Positions 31,327-42,732 of a stretch of DNA of 64,000 bases are shown piece after piece (within the stretch, counting starts at the first letter, position 1; the number at the start of each line of letters is the position of its first letter). The notes beneath the pieces were generated by a model. That model did not search any database. It was not told where the DNA came from and saw nothing but the letters and a program-made list of their open reading frames with translations. Position numbers and translations under genes: made by a program. The stretch lies in assembly GCF_024323335.1 (NCBI RefSeq), contig NC_066585.1:185171684-185235683 (forward strand), written 5' to 3'. The DNA comes from Lathyrus oleraceus. Taxonomy: Eukaryota; Streptophyta; Magnoliopsida; Fabales; Fabaceae.

Positions 31327-33654
31327 TGTCATACCCCAAAATTTGCCCATTAATATTTCAAGACATTTTTTCAGGGCACTCCGACTCATTTTTATGACAC
31401 TGATCTTAAAGGAACGAAGGCCCAACTCACGAATGACCCAAACTGGCCTGTTCGCTACACGCTCGCCTAGTGATAACATGAAATTATATCATATTTTAGG
31501 ACTTAATTCAATTAAATTTTATCATTATTTATTTCAGTTCACTTTATGTTGTTAGATATTACGCGGTATGTTCTTCCTATTTGTCTCAGGTGGCTTATTT
31601 GGAAGCACAAGTAAAAATGGAGGAAAAGAGGTGCAAAAAGGAGAGAAAACGAACCAAATAGCAAAGCCCAGCCCAAAGTACAAGAACACAGGTGTTGCAC
31701 CTGTGACGAGCGTCACAGAGGCTGTGACGAGCGTCACGCCTTGCACACCCCTGTGACGGGCGTCACACATGGTGTGACGAACGTCACACCATTCCCCTAC
31801 ATTTTTGGCGCAAGGAACGCCTCAGAGACGTTGAGCGTTGAGGGAGTGTTGAGCCCTATATCCACGCCATGCTTTTATGCACGTTGAAGACCTTTTTGGC
31901 AGCGGAAGCGGTTACTGAAGCATATATAAATAGCTACTTGCAAAACCAAAAGGAGCCCCCGAAGCTTTTCCACATTTTTTCTTTTGCCGTTTTCGCTTTT
32001 GCATATTTTCTTTTCCAGCAGCTTAGGCATTGTTTTTCCTACGAGTTCTACACTATTTCCCTTGCAATTTCCTATTTCCTTTTTAGCATTTAGTTAATTC
32101 TTTTCGCACAATAATTTCTACAACGGAAACTATTGTGTACCTTTTTACCGGATCTAACCTTACGTTAGGATCTAGTTTATTTCCTTCGTTTTAATTTGTT
32201 GTTTAGTTGAAGAATCCAAGAACAAATCCTACCGGCTTGTGGTGGAGTGTTCAGGACTACTGTTTAACTTATTCCGAGTAACCCTAAAGGAAACCCTGAA
32301 GGAAAAGCCGGCGGCACCGCTCAATTCGATCCGATCGTCCAATTCAAGGTTGCAATTCAATTGCAAACAGGTTTGCGTTACTATCGCCGCTTTATGTTCC
32401 GAATTCACATGTGATACCATAATTGAATTCATAAATATATTTGAGGTTTTGCATGTGGACTTAAGTATGCCTGGATACCTTGAATTGTTGTAATGGATAC
32501 CGCTGTTTTTCGCTCTGTTTTGATCTTTGCCCATCTGACCTGTTTTATTATAACCATGCTTTATTTACCTGATACTATTACTGCTTTGGTGCAACTCTTG
32601 ATTGCACCCCATTTGGTATTCTGACCTGTTTGCGGAATTTTGTAAGGGCTCACATACTCCCGAAGAAGGTGGCTTGCTAGGTATTCCACTTTATTTGAGG
32701 GATACCCTTATGGAGATGGATTCCGAACTAATTAATTTTAATGGGGAGATTCATCCTAATTGCCTAATTAATTTTAATGCGGAAATTCATCTTAAATACT
32801 TAATTGTAAAACATGGCCTTTGAATATGTGACCTTGGACCTCTCTTTGTTGCCTTACGGTATTACGGTATTACGGTCATGTCCCGCGAACGTGGGGATAC
32901 ACTTAGCAAAGACCCTTCGATTAAATCATCATAACATAAATCATAGTCCCTCGGATGTTGCCCTCGAATGATTTTGCCCCTCGATGACCCTTCGGTGTAG
33001 CCTACGGTTAAATGATGATCGTCCCTCTGAATGCTAAGGTATCCTTACAAATGTTGCCTTCAATGACCTATCAATGACCCTACGATGACCCTTAAACATC
33101 CAAAGGGTAAAATTACTTACTTCTCAATAGTAAGGACAGTTTTACCCTCATAAGGATAGGAAACGTTCATAACGACCTTAGGAAGGTATAACTCTCAATT
33201 ACTGGATCATAACCTAAAACATTTTCCACCCCTCACACTTTGCAAGTCCTAGAAAATCACCACTTGGTATACATTCATACTAGAATCATTACCAAGTTAT
33301 ATTTTTCTAAACTGTTTTTCAAAATCAAACGAGATAAATACTTTGTATACATTCATACGAGAATCATTACAAAGTTAAACTCCCTTTTCGAAACATTTTT
33401 AAACAATCCACCAACACTTTTCAGACAAAAATATAAGTGATCCAGCAATTAAGAGCCCATGGATAACCATGGATACAAAGGGTGCTAATACCTTCCCTTT
33501 GTATAATGTACCTCCCGAACCCAAAATCTATTGAGGTCTTTCCTGTTCTTTTCCACCTTTCCTTATTGGATAAAAGAAAAGTCGGTGGCGACTCTTGCTA
33601 TCCGCGACATTGCGATAAAAAGCAAAACACCCCAAGTCAGTTCACCGTATGACA
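31327..33654 (+). repeat. Ogre A 3' LTR
   Basis: 2328 bp, collinear with the 5' LTR (offset 13317) and without indels. About 12 base differences were counted by eye, for example CTGTGCGC/CTGTTCGC, ACATGTG/ACAGGTG and TGGATGCC/TGGATACC. It carries the same TGACG palindromes, TATA box and hairpins. It ends ATGACA followed by the GTAAG duplication. Confidence 0.97.
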
Positions 33655-33659
33655 GTAAG
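33655..33659. repeat. Target-site duplication of Ogre A, right copy (GTAAG)
   Basis: Identical to 18005-18009. Removing Ogre A and one copy restores a continuous RT/RNase H frame of element W. Confidence 0.95.
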
Positions 33660-35104
33660 CATGTATTGTCTCAAGCGTTTAGCATCCTAATAAAGTGAAC
33701 AATAGGTTTTTTTAAGCATTGAATACCGAATCTCGCAATCGGTAAACTTCTTGCTTAAGTAGTAGATTGCGTGCTCTTTTTCCCAGTCTCGTCGTGTTTT
33801 CGATGACACATCCCATTGACACATAAAGGACTGTTAGATACATGATTAGGGGTCTTCCTGGCACATGAAGCATCAAGATTGGAGGTTCTTGCAAGTATTC
33901 CTTAATCTTCTCAAAAGCATTTTGGCAATTGTCGTTCCATACGAGTGTCCGATATTTGTGAAGTATCTTGAAGATTAGTTCACAAGAGGCCGTGAGGTGA
34001 GATATAAGTCTGATGGTATAATTCAATCTCTCTAGAAATCCACAGACCTCTTTCTTAGTTTTCGGCACATGCATAACTTGTATGGCTTTAACCTTTTCAG
34101 AATCAACTTCAATGCCTCGTTGGCTGACAATGAATCTTAGCAGTTTACCAGATCTTACCCCAAATATGCACTTCCTGTGGTTTATCCTTAATCTGAACTT
34201 CCTTAGATGTGAAAATAATTTCTCCAGATTTACTAGATATTCCTCCTCAGTTTGGGATTTGGCAATCATATCGTCAATATAGACTTCGATCTCTTTATGA
34301 ATCATATCATGAAAGAGTGTCACCATTGCATATTGGTATGTTGCGCCAGCATTATTTACGCTTAAAGGCATAACCTTATAGAAAAAATTTCCCCAAGGGG
34401 TGATGAAGGCTGTTTTCTCCATGTCGTCTAAGGTCATTCTAATCTGGTTGTAGCTGGAGAAACCATCCATGAAAGAAAATACAGAAAATTGAGTTGTATT
34501 GTCCATTAGCACGTCAATATGAGGTAGTGGGAAATCTTATTTTGGGCTAGCTCTATTTAGATTTCTATAATCCACGCACATACGCACTTTCCCATTCTTC
34601 TTGGTTACTGGCACAATGTTCGCTATCCACTGAGGGTAGTTTTCTATAGCTAGAAATCCTGCGCCAGACTACTTTTGAACCTCCTCCTTGATTTTCATCT
34701 CCATGTCGGGGCGAGCTTTCCTCAGTTTTTTCTTCACTAGAGGGAAATCTTCCTTGAAGGGTAGCCTATGCTTCACAATGTCAATGTTGAGTCCGGGCAT
34801 GTCTTGGTACAACCAATCAAACACATCCATATACTCTCGTAAGAGCTTGATCAGATTTTCCTTCACATCTCCTTCTAGGGTTGCACCTATTCTGGCCTCT
34901 TTTGGATCCTCCTCTGTTCCCAAGTTGATATCTTCTATCGATTCTTGATGCGGTTGGATGACCTTTAACTCTTGTCGCAATAGTCGGGCTAACTCTTCGG
35001 GGAGTTCACAATCTTCTTCACAGTCTTCGTCAGTGTGGAAGATGGGATTCTCAAAGTCATAAGGGACCATAACAATATCGTTATCCATGGAAACCGAGGG
35101 GAAT
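33660..35104 (-). pseudogene. Element W pol N-terminal part: RT and start of RNase H
   Basis: Minus strand, read from 35104 down. The N-terminal linker (YDFENPIFHTDED, ELARLLRQE) is open 34669-35104. It is followed by RT with MCVDYRNLNRASPK near 34550-34600, FSFMDGFSSYNQI near 34440-34480 and the catalytic YIDDMIAKS at about 34258-34284. The RT-linked RNase H start (GRPLIMYLTVL) ends in KRLRQYML next to the Ogre A insertion. Stops near 34670 (a TAG at a codon that is likely CAG in relatives) and 34540, plus a frameshift near 33760, inactivate it. The downstream part continues at 18009. The closest relative in the window is Ogre A pol. Confidence 0.87.
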
Positions 35105-35373
35105 CTGCACGATTCATGGTTCATGATTTTAGTTTTATGAGGGAAAAGAATAATGAATGAAAATTTAAAAATAAAATAAGAAAACATTGCCATTTTATTT
35201 TTGTAAAATGAAAATTAAAAAGAAATGAAAGATAATGAGCACAATTTGGATGTGAAATGATGATTTCATTAATCATTATTGATTTGAAAATTTTAAAGGA
35301 GGGCCTACAAATTGTTCCCCATGCCTTGGGCAGAGCATGGTTCTTTTTTAAAAGCAAAACAAAGGGAAATTAC
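35105..35373 (-). other. Element W intron (relic) between gag-pro and pol
   Basis: On the minus strand, donor AAGAA/GTAATT (intron starts 35373) and acceptor CGTGCAG/ATTCC (intron ends 35105), 269 nt, AT-rich. Splicing would join the MIKK end of gag-pro to the pol frame in phase, as in Ogre A. Donor and acceptor contexts are the same in both elements (GTAATT, TGCAG/AT). Confidence 0.7.
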
Positions 35374-35557
35374 TTCTTGATCATAGTAACTTAGAGTATC
35401 TTTTTTGATGTCCAATTTGCAAGCTCTTGACCGTCCAACTTATGATAAACAAGTCCTATTTTGTCATCAAAGTCGTATTCTTCTTCCTCCACCACATTTA
35501 TTTGTCCATCCACAAGGTGTCTGGCACTAATGAAGATATTTGGTAACAGGAGCACTT
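35374..35557 (-). pseudogene. Element W gag-pro C-terminal remnant
   Basis: About 60 codons remain on the minus strand: YDFDDKIGLVYHKLDGQELANW near 35420-35480, then a stop and VTMIKK at the donor site. The rest of gag-pro, ORF1, the leader and the PBS of W are missing. The remnant is bounded at 35558 by LTR X without a target duplication, which suggests deletion or recombination rather than simple insertion. Confidence 0.65.
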
Positions 35558-37971
35558 TGTAGCGGTAAATTCATGATCATCAAGCTATGGATAAGCAAGA
35601 CATCAGATAACAAGAGTCTCCACTGCGCTTTTATTGTTTCCAAGGGAAAAGGGAAAAGTACGAACAAAACCCCAAAAAACAAGAAGTTTTCAAATTAAAA
35701 CTAATAAAATGCCAGAGATTACAGGTAAGGGGGTTGGTTACACAGAGGGAAGGTGTTAGCACCCAAAGTGTCATAGGTACTCCTAGGGAGCCCTTTTTTG
35801 TGTGCATAAGTGTTTTTGTACAAATGATGTTTGCAAACAAATAGAATGGAGGGATGAGAAAATAATTTGTTAATTATATTTTTGTGTTTGACAAGACCTT
35901 CGGAGTTGTGCCTACGTACCAACATAAAAATGAGGGATCAAAACCTCATAGTTCGTGGTATCAATTTCAAAGTGGATGCATTGCATTTTAATAAAAAATT
36001 ATGTTTGAAAGGCACAAAGGCCTAAAAATTGTTTGAATGATTTAGTTCTTTTTGTCTTTTGAAATTTTTAAGTCAAGTATAGTTAAGTTTATTTACAAGT
36101 TTGATTAAGAAAAGAAGTTTGAAAATGCAATGGCTTAAGGCCAAGGTTTCTAGTTTGCAAAAGTGGTCAAAGTTTGAAAATCTACAAACACAAGCAAAGA
36201 ATATTTTTGAAAGGAGGGAGAGATTTTGAAATTAAAGAAGTGGGGAGGAGATGAAGATACTAATCCTAAGCATAAATTTAAAAATTGAGAGTTGAAAAGA
36301 TCTGACCAATGGACTGCGATCCAATAGACAAGAATGTCATATAGAAACCCAAATTCCCTTGGAATTTTAGAATCAAGCAACAAACAATGCACAAAATCTC
36401 AACTTGAAGAGAAAGGCATCAAATAAAGATAGCCACATCCAAGCTTAGCAACTCCATGATCTTCTTCAAAGTTTTCCATGCATCAGGTGAATTCCAAGAT
36501 GGCACAAATCACAGGTTCAAAATAACAGCTTCATAATGATCATGTTGCAGATGAACTCAAATGGATCTTCAATGATGTATCAGATGAAGTTTCAAATCAC
36601 AAGCACTTGGTTACATGAAAGTTGGTATTGGCCAAGTCCTTTGCATAGGGAGTGTTGCCTAAATTCTAAGTCCAATTGTCTCAGATCAAACCAACAGTCC
36701 ACACAAGATATTTTTTAGGGTTTTTGTTCTTATTATGTACATTAATGGTCAAAGACCATACAAACAAACACAATATACACAAACAAAATATATCACACAA
36801 TATGGTCCAAGTGGACAAAGTAAAAATGACATTAACATAAACAATTAGAATGGTATGAATAATGGCAAATGAATAAGGCTTAAAAATTAAATTGCATTGA
36901 AAATAAAGGACTTGGAAATAAATGTTAGTTGTCAATGAGTTAGAAGTTAGTATTGCTTTTTCTTTGCTCTTGTTTAAGTCATTCTTTGGAGAACACTCAA
37001 CCCACTTATCACAAGCATGGATCCTTGAACCAAGACATCTTCCAAAGGAAGAAAAAAAGGCCAAGTTTCCACTCAATACCATGAAAGATGGGAGACTTAC
37101 AATATCACTAACTAGAATGCTATGCCTTTTGGATCAAAATTTAGCGCTATGTTAAGCAATCGTAATTGGACTTATGTAGAAGTCACAACTATTTGAGGTC
37201 GGGTAATAGAATTTTGGTGTTAATGCATGTTAGAGACGTAGTATGATGAACTATGCTCATGAAACATACTACACACAAAAAGAATATGCAAAGTGGGGAA
37301 CCTAATCTCATCCATACTTATGTTGATTTTTGCAATCAACTAGCCTTAGGATATTGAGATATCATAGGTCCATGACATGAATGCATAAAGAAAGGGAATA
37401 AGATGGAGAGGGAGGGGAAATAGATCAAACTCAAATTGGACAAAGGAGGACTTTTACCAAGTTAAGATCATTCATTCATTTTGGGAGATGGAATGTACAT
37501 TCCATCAATCCCCTAAATCCAATGACCTTAACCTAGCAAAGTCTAATCAACCTTGACCAAGGCCCAATAACACAAGTCAAACTCACAAAGCTAATTAAAA
37601 TGGCTCTACACAATTTATTTGGAATTTAAATAATTAAAAATATTAAAAATGATGCTCATAACCATTCTTGGATCAATCCAAGGTTGTGCTTTGTCATGAG
37701 GGTCTCAAACCCTAGATGTGAACTTGATAGATCAATGGAGATCAAGCCCTACCTATAAAAGAGTTAGGCAAATGCAAAGACATATTTTTTTGGTATTTTG
37801 ATTAGTAAAATGAAAATATACAAGTATGATACAATCACATAGTGCTTGGTGATCTCTCCCAAAACAAACCCAATGAAGGAGGGGGAAGGAGGATGCCAAG
37901 GTATGATCCCAATGCTAATGCTTATGATGAAATTGCATGAGGGATCTTAGGGTCAAAATTAGGGTCTTACA
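35558..37971 (-). repeat. LTR of family X, 2.4 kb, minus orientation
   Basis: On the minus strand it runs TGTAAGACCCTAATTTTGACC (37971) to CCGCTACA (35558), with TG and CA ends. Near its end are TGCTAACACCTTCCC (about 35750) and GCAGTGGAGACTCT (about 35620), equivalents of conserved Ogre U5 motifs. A related LTR starts at 52536 in plus orientation. Flanks CACTT and TACCC do not match, so no target duplication. ORFs within are not credible genes. Confidence 0.75.
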
Positions 37972-40187
37972 TACCCCATGGCCCCAAGGTCAGAGGTTCA
38001 ACCCCTAGCACCCCCATTTTATTTTTAGTGCTTATTTCTTTTTTTCTTTTTTTCTTCTTCTATTTTTCCATCATTTATTTTCCATTTGACTTCCATTTTT
38101 TCACCATTTATTTTAATTCTGATAAAAATATGTTCAAGACAAACCATCATTATTTTCCCCATTTTAATTTATTACACTTTATTTCATTTTATTTGGACAT
38201 TTTTTGGTTGACTTTTCATGCCTTGAATATTGATGGCTAATGAGATCTATTAGGTCATGATTATGGATTGATTAGGGTTGATAAAACCTTCAATATTTCA
38301 AATCTATCAATGAATGATCGATGGACCATTCATGATACTTTGAGGCATTGATAGGTTGCCTTTATATCAACCAAACTTAAATCATTTGACAAATAGATGA
38401 AGCCTTTTCTTGTAATACTAACTTGTGTTTCCGTTTGACTTATTTTGATTCCATTGAATACTAACCCTATAACCATTATGCTTCCTTGTTTACTTTGGAC
38501 ATTAATCATTATTTAACTTGTACACTCAATGAATCCTTAACTTAATCTTTAACCAACTCGTTAACTTGTAATCATAGAGTGATACAATCTTCCTTTTGTC
38601 AAGCTATTAATAGATGAACTTGGGGTTATATAACTTTCATTGTCATAAATCTATTGTTAATTGATCATTGATCATCTTCAATACTTTGCATCGATGATAA
38701 ATTATCCCCTGACGTGCCATATTTTAAATCTTTTGACCTAAAGATAGATAATCCTCAAGTGTTTATCTTGTACATATTACTAACCATTAACTATAATTTG
38801 CTAACTTTGTTTATCACTAACCATTATTGTGACCTTGTTACCATTGTCTTATGGTTTATTTTAAGTCATCCTTTATCACTAACCTTTTTTTATTATTACC
38901 TTGTGATTTACTTTTATGTCTTTACCTTGTAATTTACATTCAAGTACTCATCATCATCATCACCATTATATATATTCCTCATGCATGTTTATTATTATTA
39001 TTTACTTATTGTCATCATATAATTAAAAACAACAAAAACATAATAAAATGATAAGACCAAAAAGATGCATTCCATTTGTAATCAACCATTAGACTTAGAT
39101 GATGTCATATTAGAACATTTGCTTGGAGGACCTTGCCCTTATCTTGTGATACTTTGTTTTAACTTTGGATTTCATCTGCAACTTACATACATGTTGTAAG
39201 AATAGCATCATGGCACTATCCTAGGGAGACATGATTGTAAGACCATTATCCTTTGTTAGCTTAGGTCACTTTTGCACACACAAGGTTTTCTCTTGGGCTA
39301 CCTTATAATGAGACCCTTTACTTTATTGCTTGTTTACTTTGTATTTTCATTATACATCACCAATTTCATAATAAAATAAACAAACCCTTGATTTAACTTC
39401 AAACGGAATTTTCATAATCAAACTAAAAAAACAACAAACTATGATTAGTATTGTGCGCCACAAGCCTTAAGTGATGGATAATGAGTAAGAATTGAGCTTT
39501 CCTACCCTTAATCTGATTATTTTGGACACAAGGCGCTTGGTTTGTTTGTCTAGAATATTCACCTCTGCCCATAGACTTTCATGCAATTTAATCATAAACA
39601 CTCTTTTCATAAACCCTTATTCAAGGTAAAAACAACACAACCCATCAAACCTCATTCTTTAGCCTTAGGGCCTCACACCAAAAACCCTTTTCTCAAAGAT
39701 AAAATCAACCAACACACAAACATTTTCTACTTCGAACTACGGAGCTCTGATTCTTCATCATCTGATGAATGATACGTAGGCACAAAGGACACAATCCTTG
39801 GCAAGCACAATAATAAAAAAACAAAAAAATCTCATTCTTCCACACTCTTTAGAAAATAAAATAACAATAAACAAGATAACTACCCACACACACAGACAAC
39901 TTGAATGGTTCCTATGGAGTACCATAGACGTGAGGGATGTTAGTACCTTCCCCTTGCGTAACTGACTTCCGAACCCAATCTCGACTGCGAGAACGATTCT
40001 TTATCCGTACCCCCTTGCACTACCTGTGTGCATTTCTTTTCTCTCGAGGGTTTTATCGACTATTTTCCCACTTCTCTCTCAAAGAGGAAATACAATAAAA
40101 TTCGGTGGCGACTCTTCTGTTTTCGTTTTTCTTTCGAAGACGGTCGAAGTCTCGGTTTTGTTATCGCGTAACCCCATTAGCTACTGG
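37972..40187 (+). repeat. Inverted fragment of LTR family Y (3' part)
   Basis: Plus-strand sequence matches the reverse complement of 8262-10335: the B-box-like GGTTCAACCCC, AATGAATGAYC.ATGG..CATTCATGATACTTT, GTGCGCCACAAGCCTTAAG near 39455, GTGAGGGATGTTAGTACCTTCC near 39930, and TTCGGTGGCGACTCT near 40102. It starts abruptly inside the LTR at 37972 and ends at or near the LTR end by 40187, where it abuts the start of the W 5' LTR in the opposite orientation. Confidence 0.7.
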
Positions 40188-40249
40188 TGTAAATGAAAAT
40201 GAGATGATTCTATGATGAATGTATGCTAATGCATTAGGGTTATGAAGAT
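40188..40249 (-). repeat. Start of W 5' LTR, part 1 (split by copia C)
   Basis: Matches 12684-12745 of the W 3' LTR (GTGTAAATG..AATGAGATGAT, GCTAATGCATTAGG). It continues at 49633 after the copia element. Confidence 0.75.
40245..40249. repeat. Target-site duplication of copia C, left copy (AAGAT)
   Basis: Identical to 49633-49637. Without copia C the sequence reads TTATGAAGATGATATGAAGG, as in the W 3' LTR. Confidence 0.93.
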
Positions 40250-41227
40250 TGTTGGTTCTATGGATTGACATCAATTTTGGTAAAACTTAGTGTTATCACA
40301 AGATGTCACGCTTGTAGTCTTGACATGTAATATCAGCCTTCTGCAGGTTGGTTAATATGGTTGTGCAGGATTTATTCAAGATGTCATACCCGATGTTACG
40401 ACATGTGCATACAGAACATTCAGTCTGAATGTTATGTATTTTCTTGTTGCACTTTTCATGCAAGTCTTCGTGTGCTTATGTGGAGATTGCATGCGTTATT
40501 CAAGGAGTAATTCTATTTAAATCCAGAATATTTTGTCTCCCTAAAAGGAATGCTTAGTTACTATTTCTTAGGGAATATACAATAAATAGAATTAAGGTTT
40601 CATGCTGCCCATGCCCATTCAGAAAGCTTCTATACAAAGACTTTGTAAACCCTATTTTATACACAGAAAAATACGAACGTAAAATGAGTGAGGATTAGGG
40701 TTTTAGTCTTGTGTGAGTTTGTGAATTGTGAGCCATTCATACATCTTGTTGATGTGTGAATTGGACTGAGTTTTTGAGTTGTAATTTGTCCATTCTAAGC
40801 TTTGAAGTACGAGTGTATTTGTTTACTTGATTGATGCTTTTAAGCAAGATCAAGTGTGTGTCCTTGAAGTGTGTCTTCTTTCTTTTTGGTATTTGTTCTA
40901 GTATCACTGTTGTGATTGAGGGGGAGCGAGTAGGGTCTCTTGTCTAAGAGTTCTTAGATAGAAATCACACGGGTAGAGATTAGGTGAAAAGACTGTAACT
41001 TGAAGTTGTTTGCTGAGAGTCTTTGAACTAATGATGTTTAGTGGATTTCCTTCCTGGCTTGGTAACCCCCACACGTAGGTGTGTTTTCACCGAACTGGGT
41101 TAACAATTGCTTGTGTCATTTTTCAATTGTTTAATGATTTTTTTATTCTATTCATATTTCATTTGTTGTTCAGATATTAGTGTCATGAGATTACCTTCGA
41201 CATCTCATATCTGATACCAGGATTTCA
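40250..41227 (+). repeat. Copia C 5' LTR
   Basis: Starts TGTTGGTTCTATGG and ends ATTTCA just before the PBS. The TATA-like element is TATACAAAG (about 40630) here and TATATAAAG in the 3' LTR (about 49037), so the 5' copy has lost the better TATA box. Confidence 0.93.
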
Positions 41228-41229
41228 AT

Positions 41230-41241
41230 TGGTATCAGAGC
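41230..41241 (+). other. Copia C primer-binding site
   Basis: TGGTATCAGAGC, the standard plant copia PBS complementary to initiator methionine tRNA, two bases after the LTR end. Confidence 0.95.
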
Positions 41242-41294
41242 AGGCATCCTGCTCTGGTTCTGGGTAAGATCTTGGGACGTTACTTTTTGGTACT

Positions 41295-42688
41295 ATGGAC
41301 AGAGACGGAGGATCTATAAACAGACCACCAATTCTGGATGGATCTAACTATGATTACTAGAAACCTCGGATGGTAGCCTTCTTGGAATCTTTGGACAATA
41401 AGGCTTCGAAAGTTGTTCTAACAGACTGGGAATATCCTTTCACTACTGAGGATGGAAAAGTTACAACTAATAAGAAGCCTGGGGAAGAATGGACCAAGGA
41501 GGAGGATGAACTAGCTCTTGGAAACTCTAAAGCGTTGAATGCTATATTCAATGGGATTGATAAGAACATCTTCAGACTGGTGAAAAATTGTGAGGTGGCT
41601 AAATATGCTTGGGATATTCTCAAAACCACTCATGAAGGTACCTCTAGAGTGAAGATGTCTAGATTGCAGCTGCTTACTACCAAGTTTGAAAATTTGAGGA
41701 TGAAAGAAGATAAGAGTATTCATGATTTCCATATGAATATTCTTGAGATTGCTAATTCCTCAGGTGCCCTGGGTAAGGAGATGTCTGATGAGAAGCTTGT
41801 GAGGAAAATCCTCAGGTCACTTCCCAAAAGATTTGCCATGAAAGTGACAGCCATAGAAGAATCTCAAGATATCTGCAAGATGAGAGTGGATGAGCTAATT
41901 GGATCCCTCCAAACATTCGAGTTGGGAATGAGTGATGGATCTGAACAGAAAGTCAAAAGCATAGCCTTTGTGTCCAACACTGAAGGTATGTCAAAAGCAT
42001 AGCCTTTGTGTCCAACACAGAAACTAGTCAGGATACTAATAAAGGTATGTCAAATGACTTAGTGATACTTGGAAGACAATTCAACAAAATTCTGAAGAGA
42101 ATGGATGTAAAGTCAAAGTCTAATGTCAAGAACAACTCATTTGACATCAGTCGGTCCAATGATGCTGGAAGAAGAACAAGATCTGAAGAAAAATTCAAAC
42201 AGAGCAAAGGAATTCAGTGCCATGAATGTGAAGGGTATGGTCACATTAGAGCTGAATGTGGGACCTATCTCAAGAAACAGAAGAAGAGTCTTACTGTTAC
42301 TTGGTCTGATGATGACTCTGAAAGTGAAACAGAAGGAGGATCTACTAATCTTGTGATTTCCTGGACTGGGAGATGTGATCCTGATGAAGATTCCAATGAT
42401 GATGAATTAACCTTTGATGAATTAGCTACTTCTTACAAAAAGTTATGTTTCAGAAGTGAAGAAGCGTGTCAACAAGTGGAGAAGCAGAAGAAACTAATAA
42501 CCCAACTAGAGGCTGAAAAGACAGAACACTTAGAAACCATTTCTAATTTGAAGATTGAAGCAGTGTTTCTGAATTCCAAACTGGATGAGATGACTAAGTC
42601 TGTCAGAATGCTAAACAGTGGATCTGACACCTTAGACAAAATCCTCCAGGCTGGAAAGATGACAGGAGACATGACTGGCCTTGGGTAA
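41295..42688 (+). pseudogene. Copia C gag
   Basis: Structural particle protein. The likely start is ATG 41295. A TAG at 41358-41360 interrupts after 21 codons, where relatives have Trp. The UBN2-type gag body is open at 41370-42002 (ALNAIFNGIDKNIFRLV, RMKEDKSIHDFH, LRSLPKRFAMKVTAIEE). A 38-bp tandem duplication starting at 41952 shifts the frame. The rest is open at 42008-42688, with the RNA-binding zinc knuckle CHECEGYGHIRAEC (about 42220-42262) and an acidic, coiled-coil-like C-terminus (EKQKKLITQLEAEKTEHLE). This copy cannot make normal gag. Confidence 0.9.
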
Positions 42689-42732
42689 ATGAATCTTCTC
42701 CTGATTGTGGTCCCTCTGATAGCAAACCAAAG

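Larger units (their letters stand above)
18010..33654 (+). mobile_element. Ogre A: near-complete young Ogre/Tat Ty3/gypsy retrotransposon, 15.6 kb
   Basis: Complete structure: identical-length LTRs (2328 bp each, TGTCATACCCC...ATGACA), a perfect GTAAG target duplication, PBS, ORF1, gag-pro, an intron, pol, a tandem-repeat 3' UTR and a PPT. Ogre elements are known from legumes as giant Tat-lineage gypsy elements with an extra ORF1 upstream of gag and a spliced intron before pol; all of these are visible. By eye the two LTRs differ at about 12 of 2328 positions with no length change, so insertion is recent. At commonly used plant rates this is of the order of 0.2 million years. Two TAG stops in gag make this copy non-autonomous as read. 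It lies inside the pol of minus-strand element W. Confidence 0.97.

Noticed and set aside
37972..40187. A large inverted repeat (with 8262-10335) acting as a functional palindrome
   Set aside because: Better explained as two LTR copies of one family in opposite orientation about 28 kb apart, with other insertions between.
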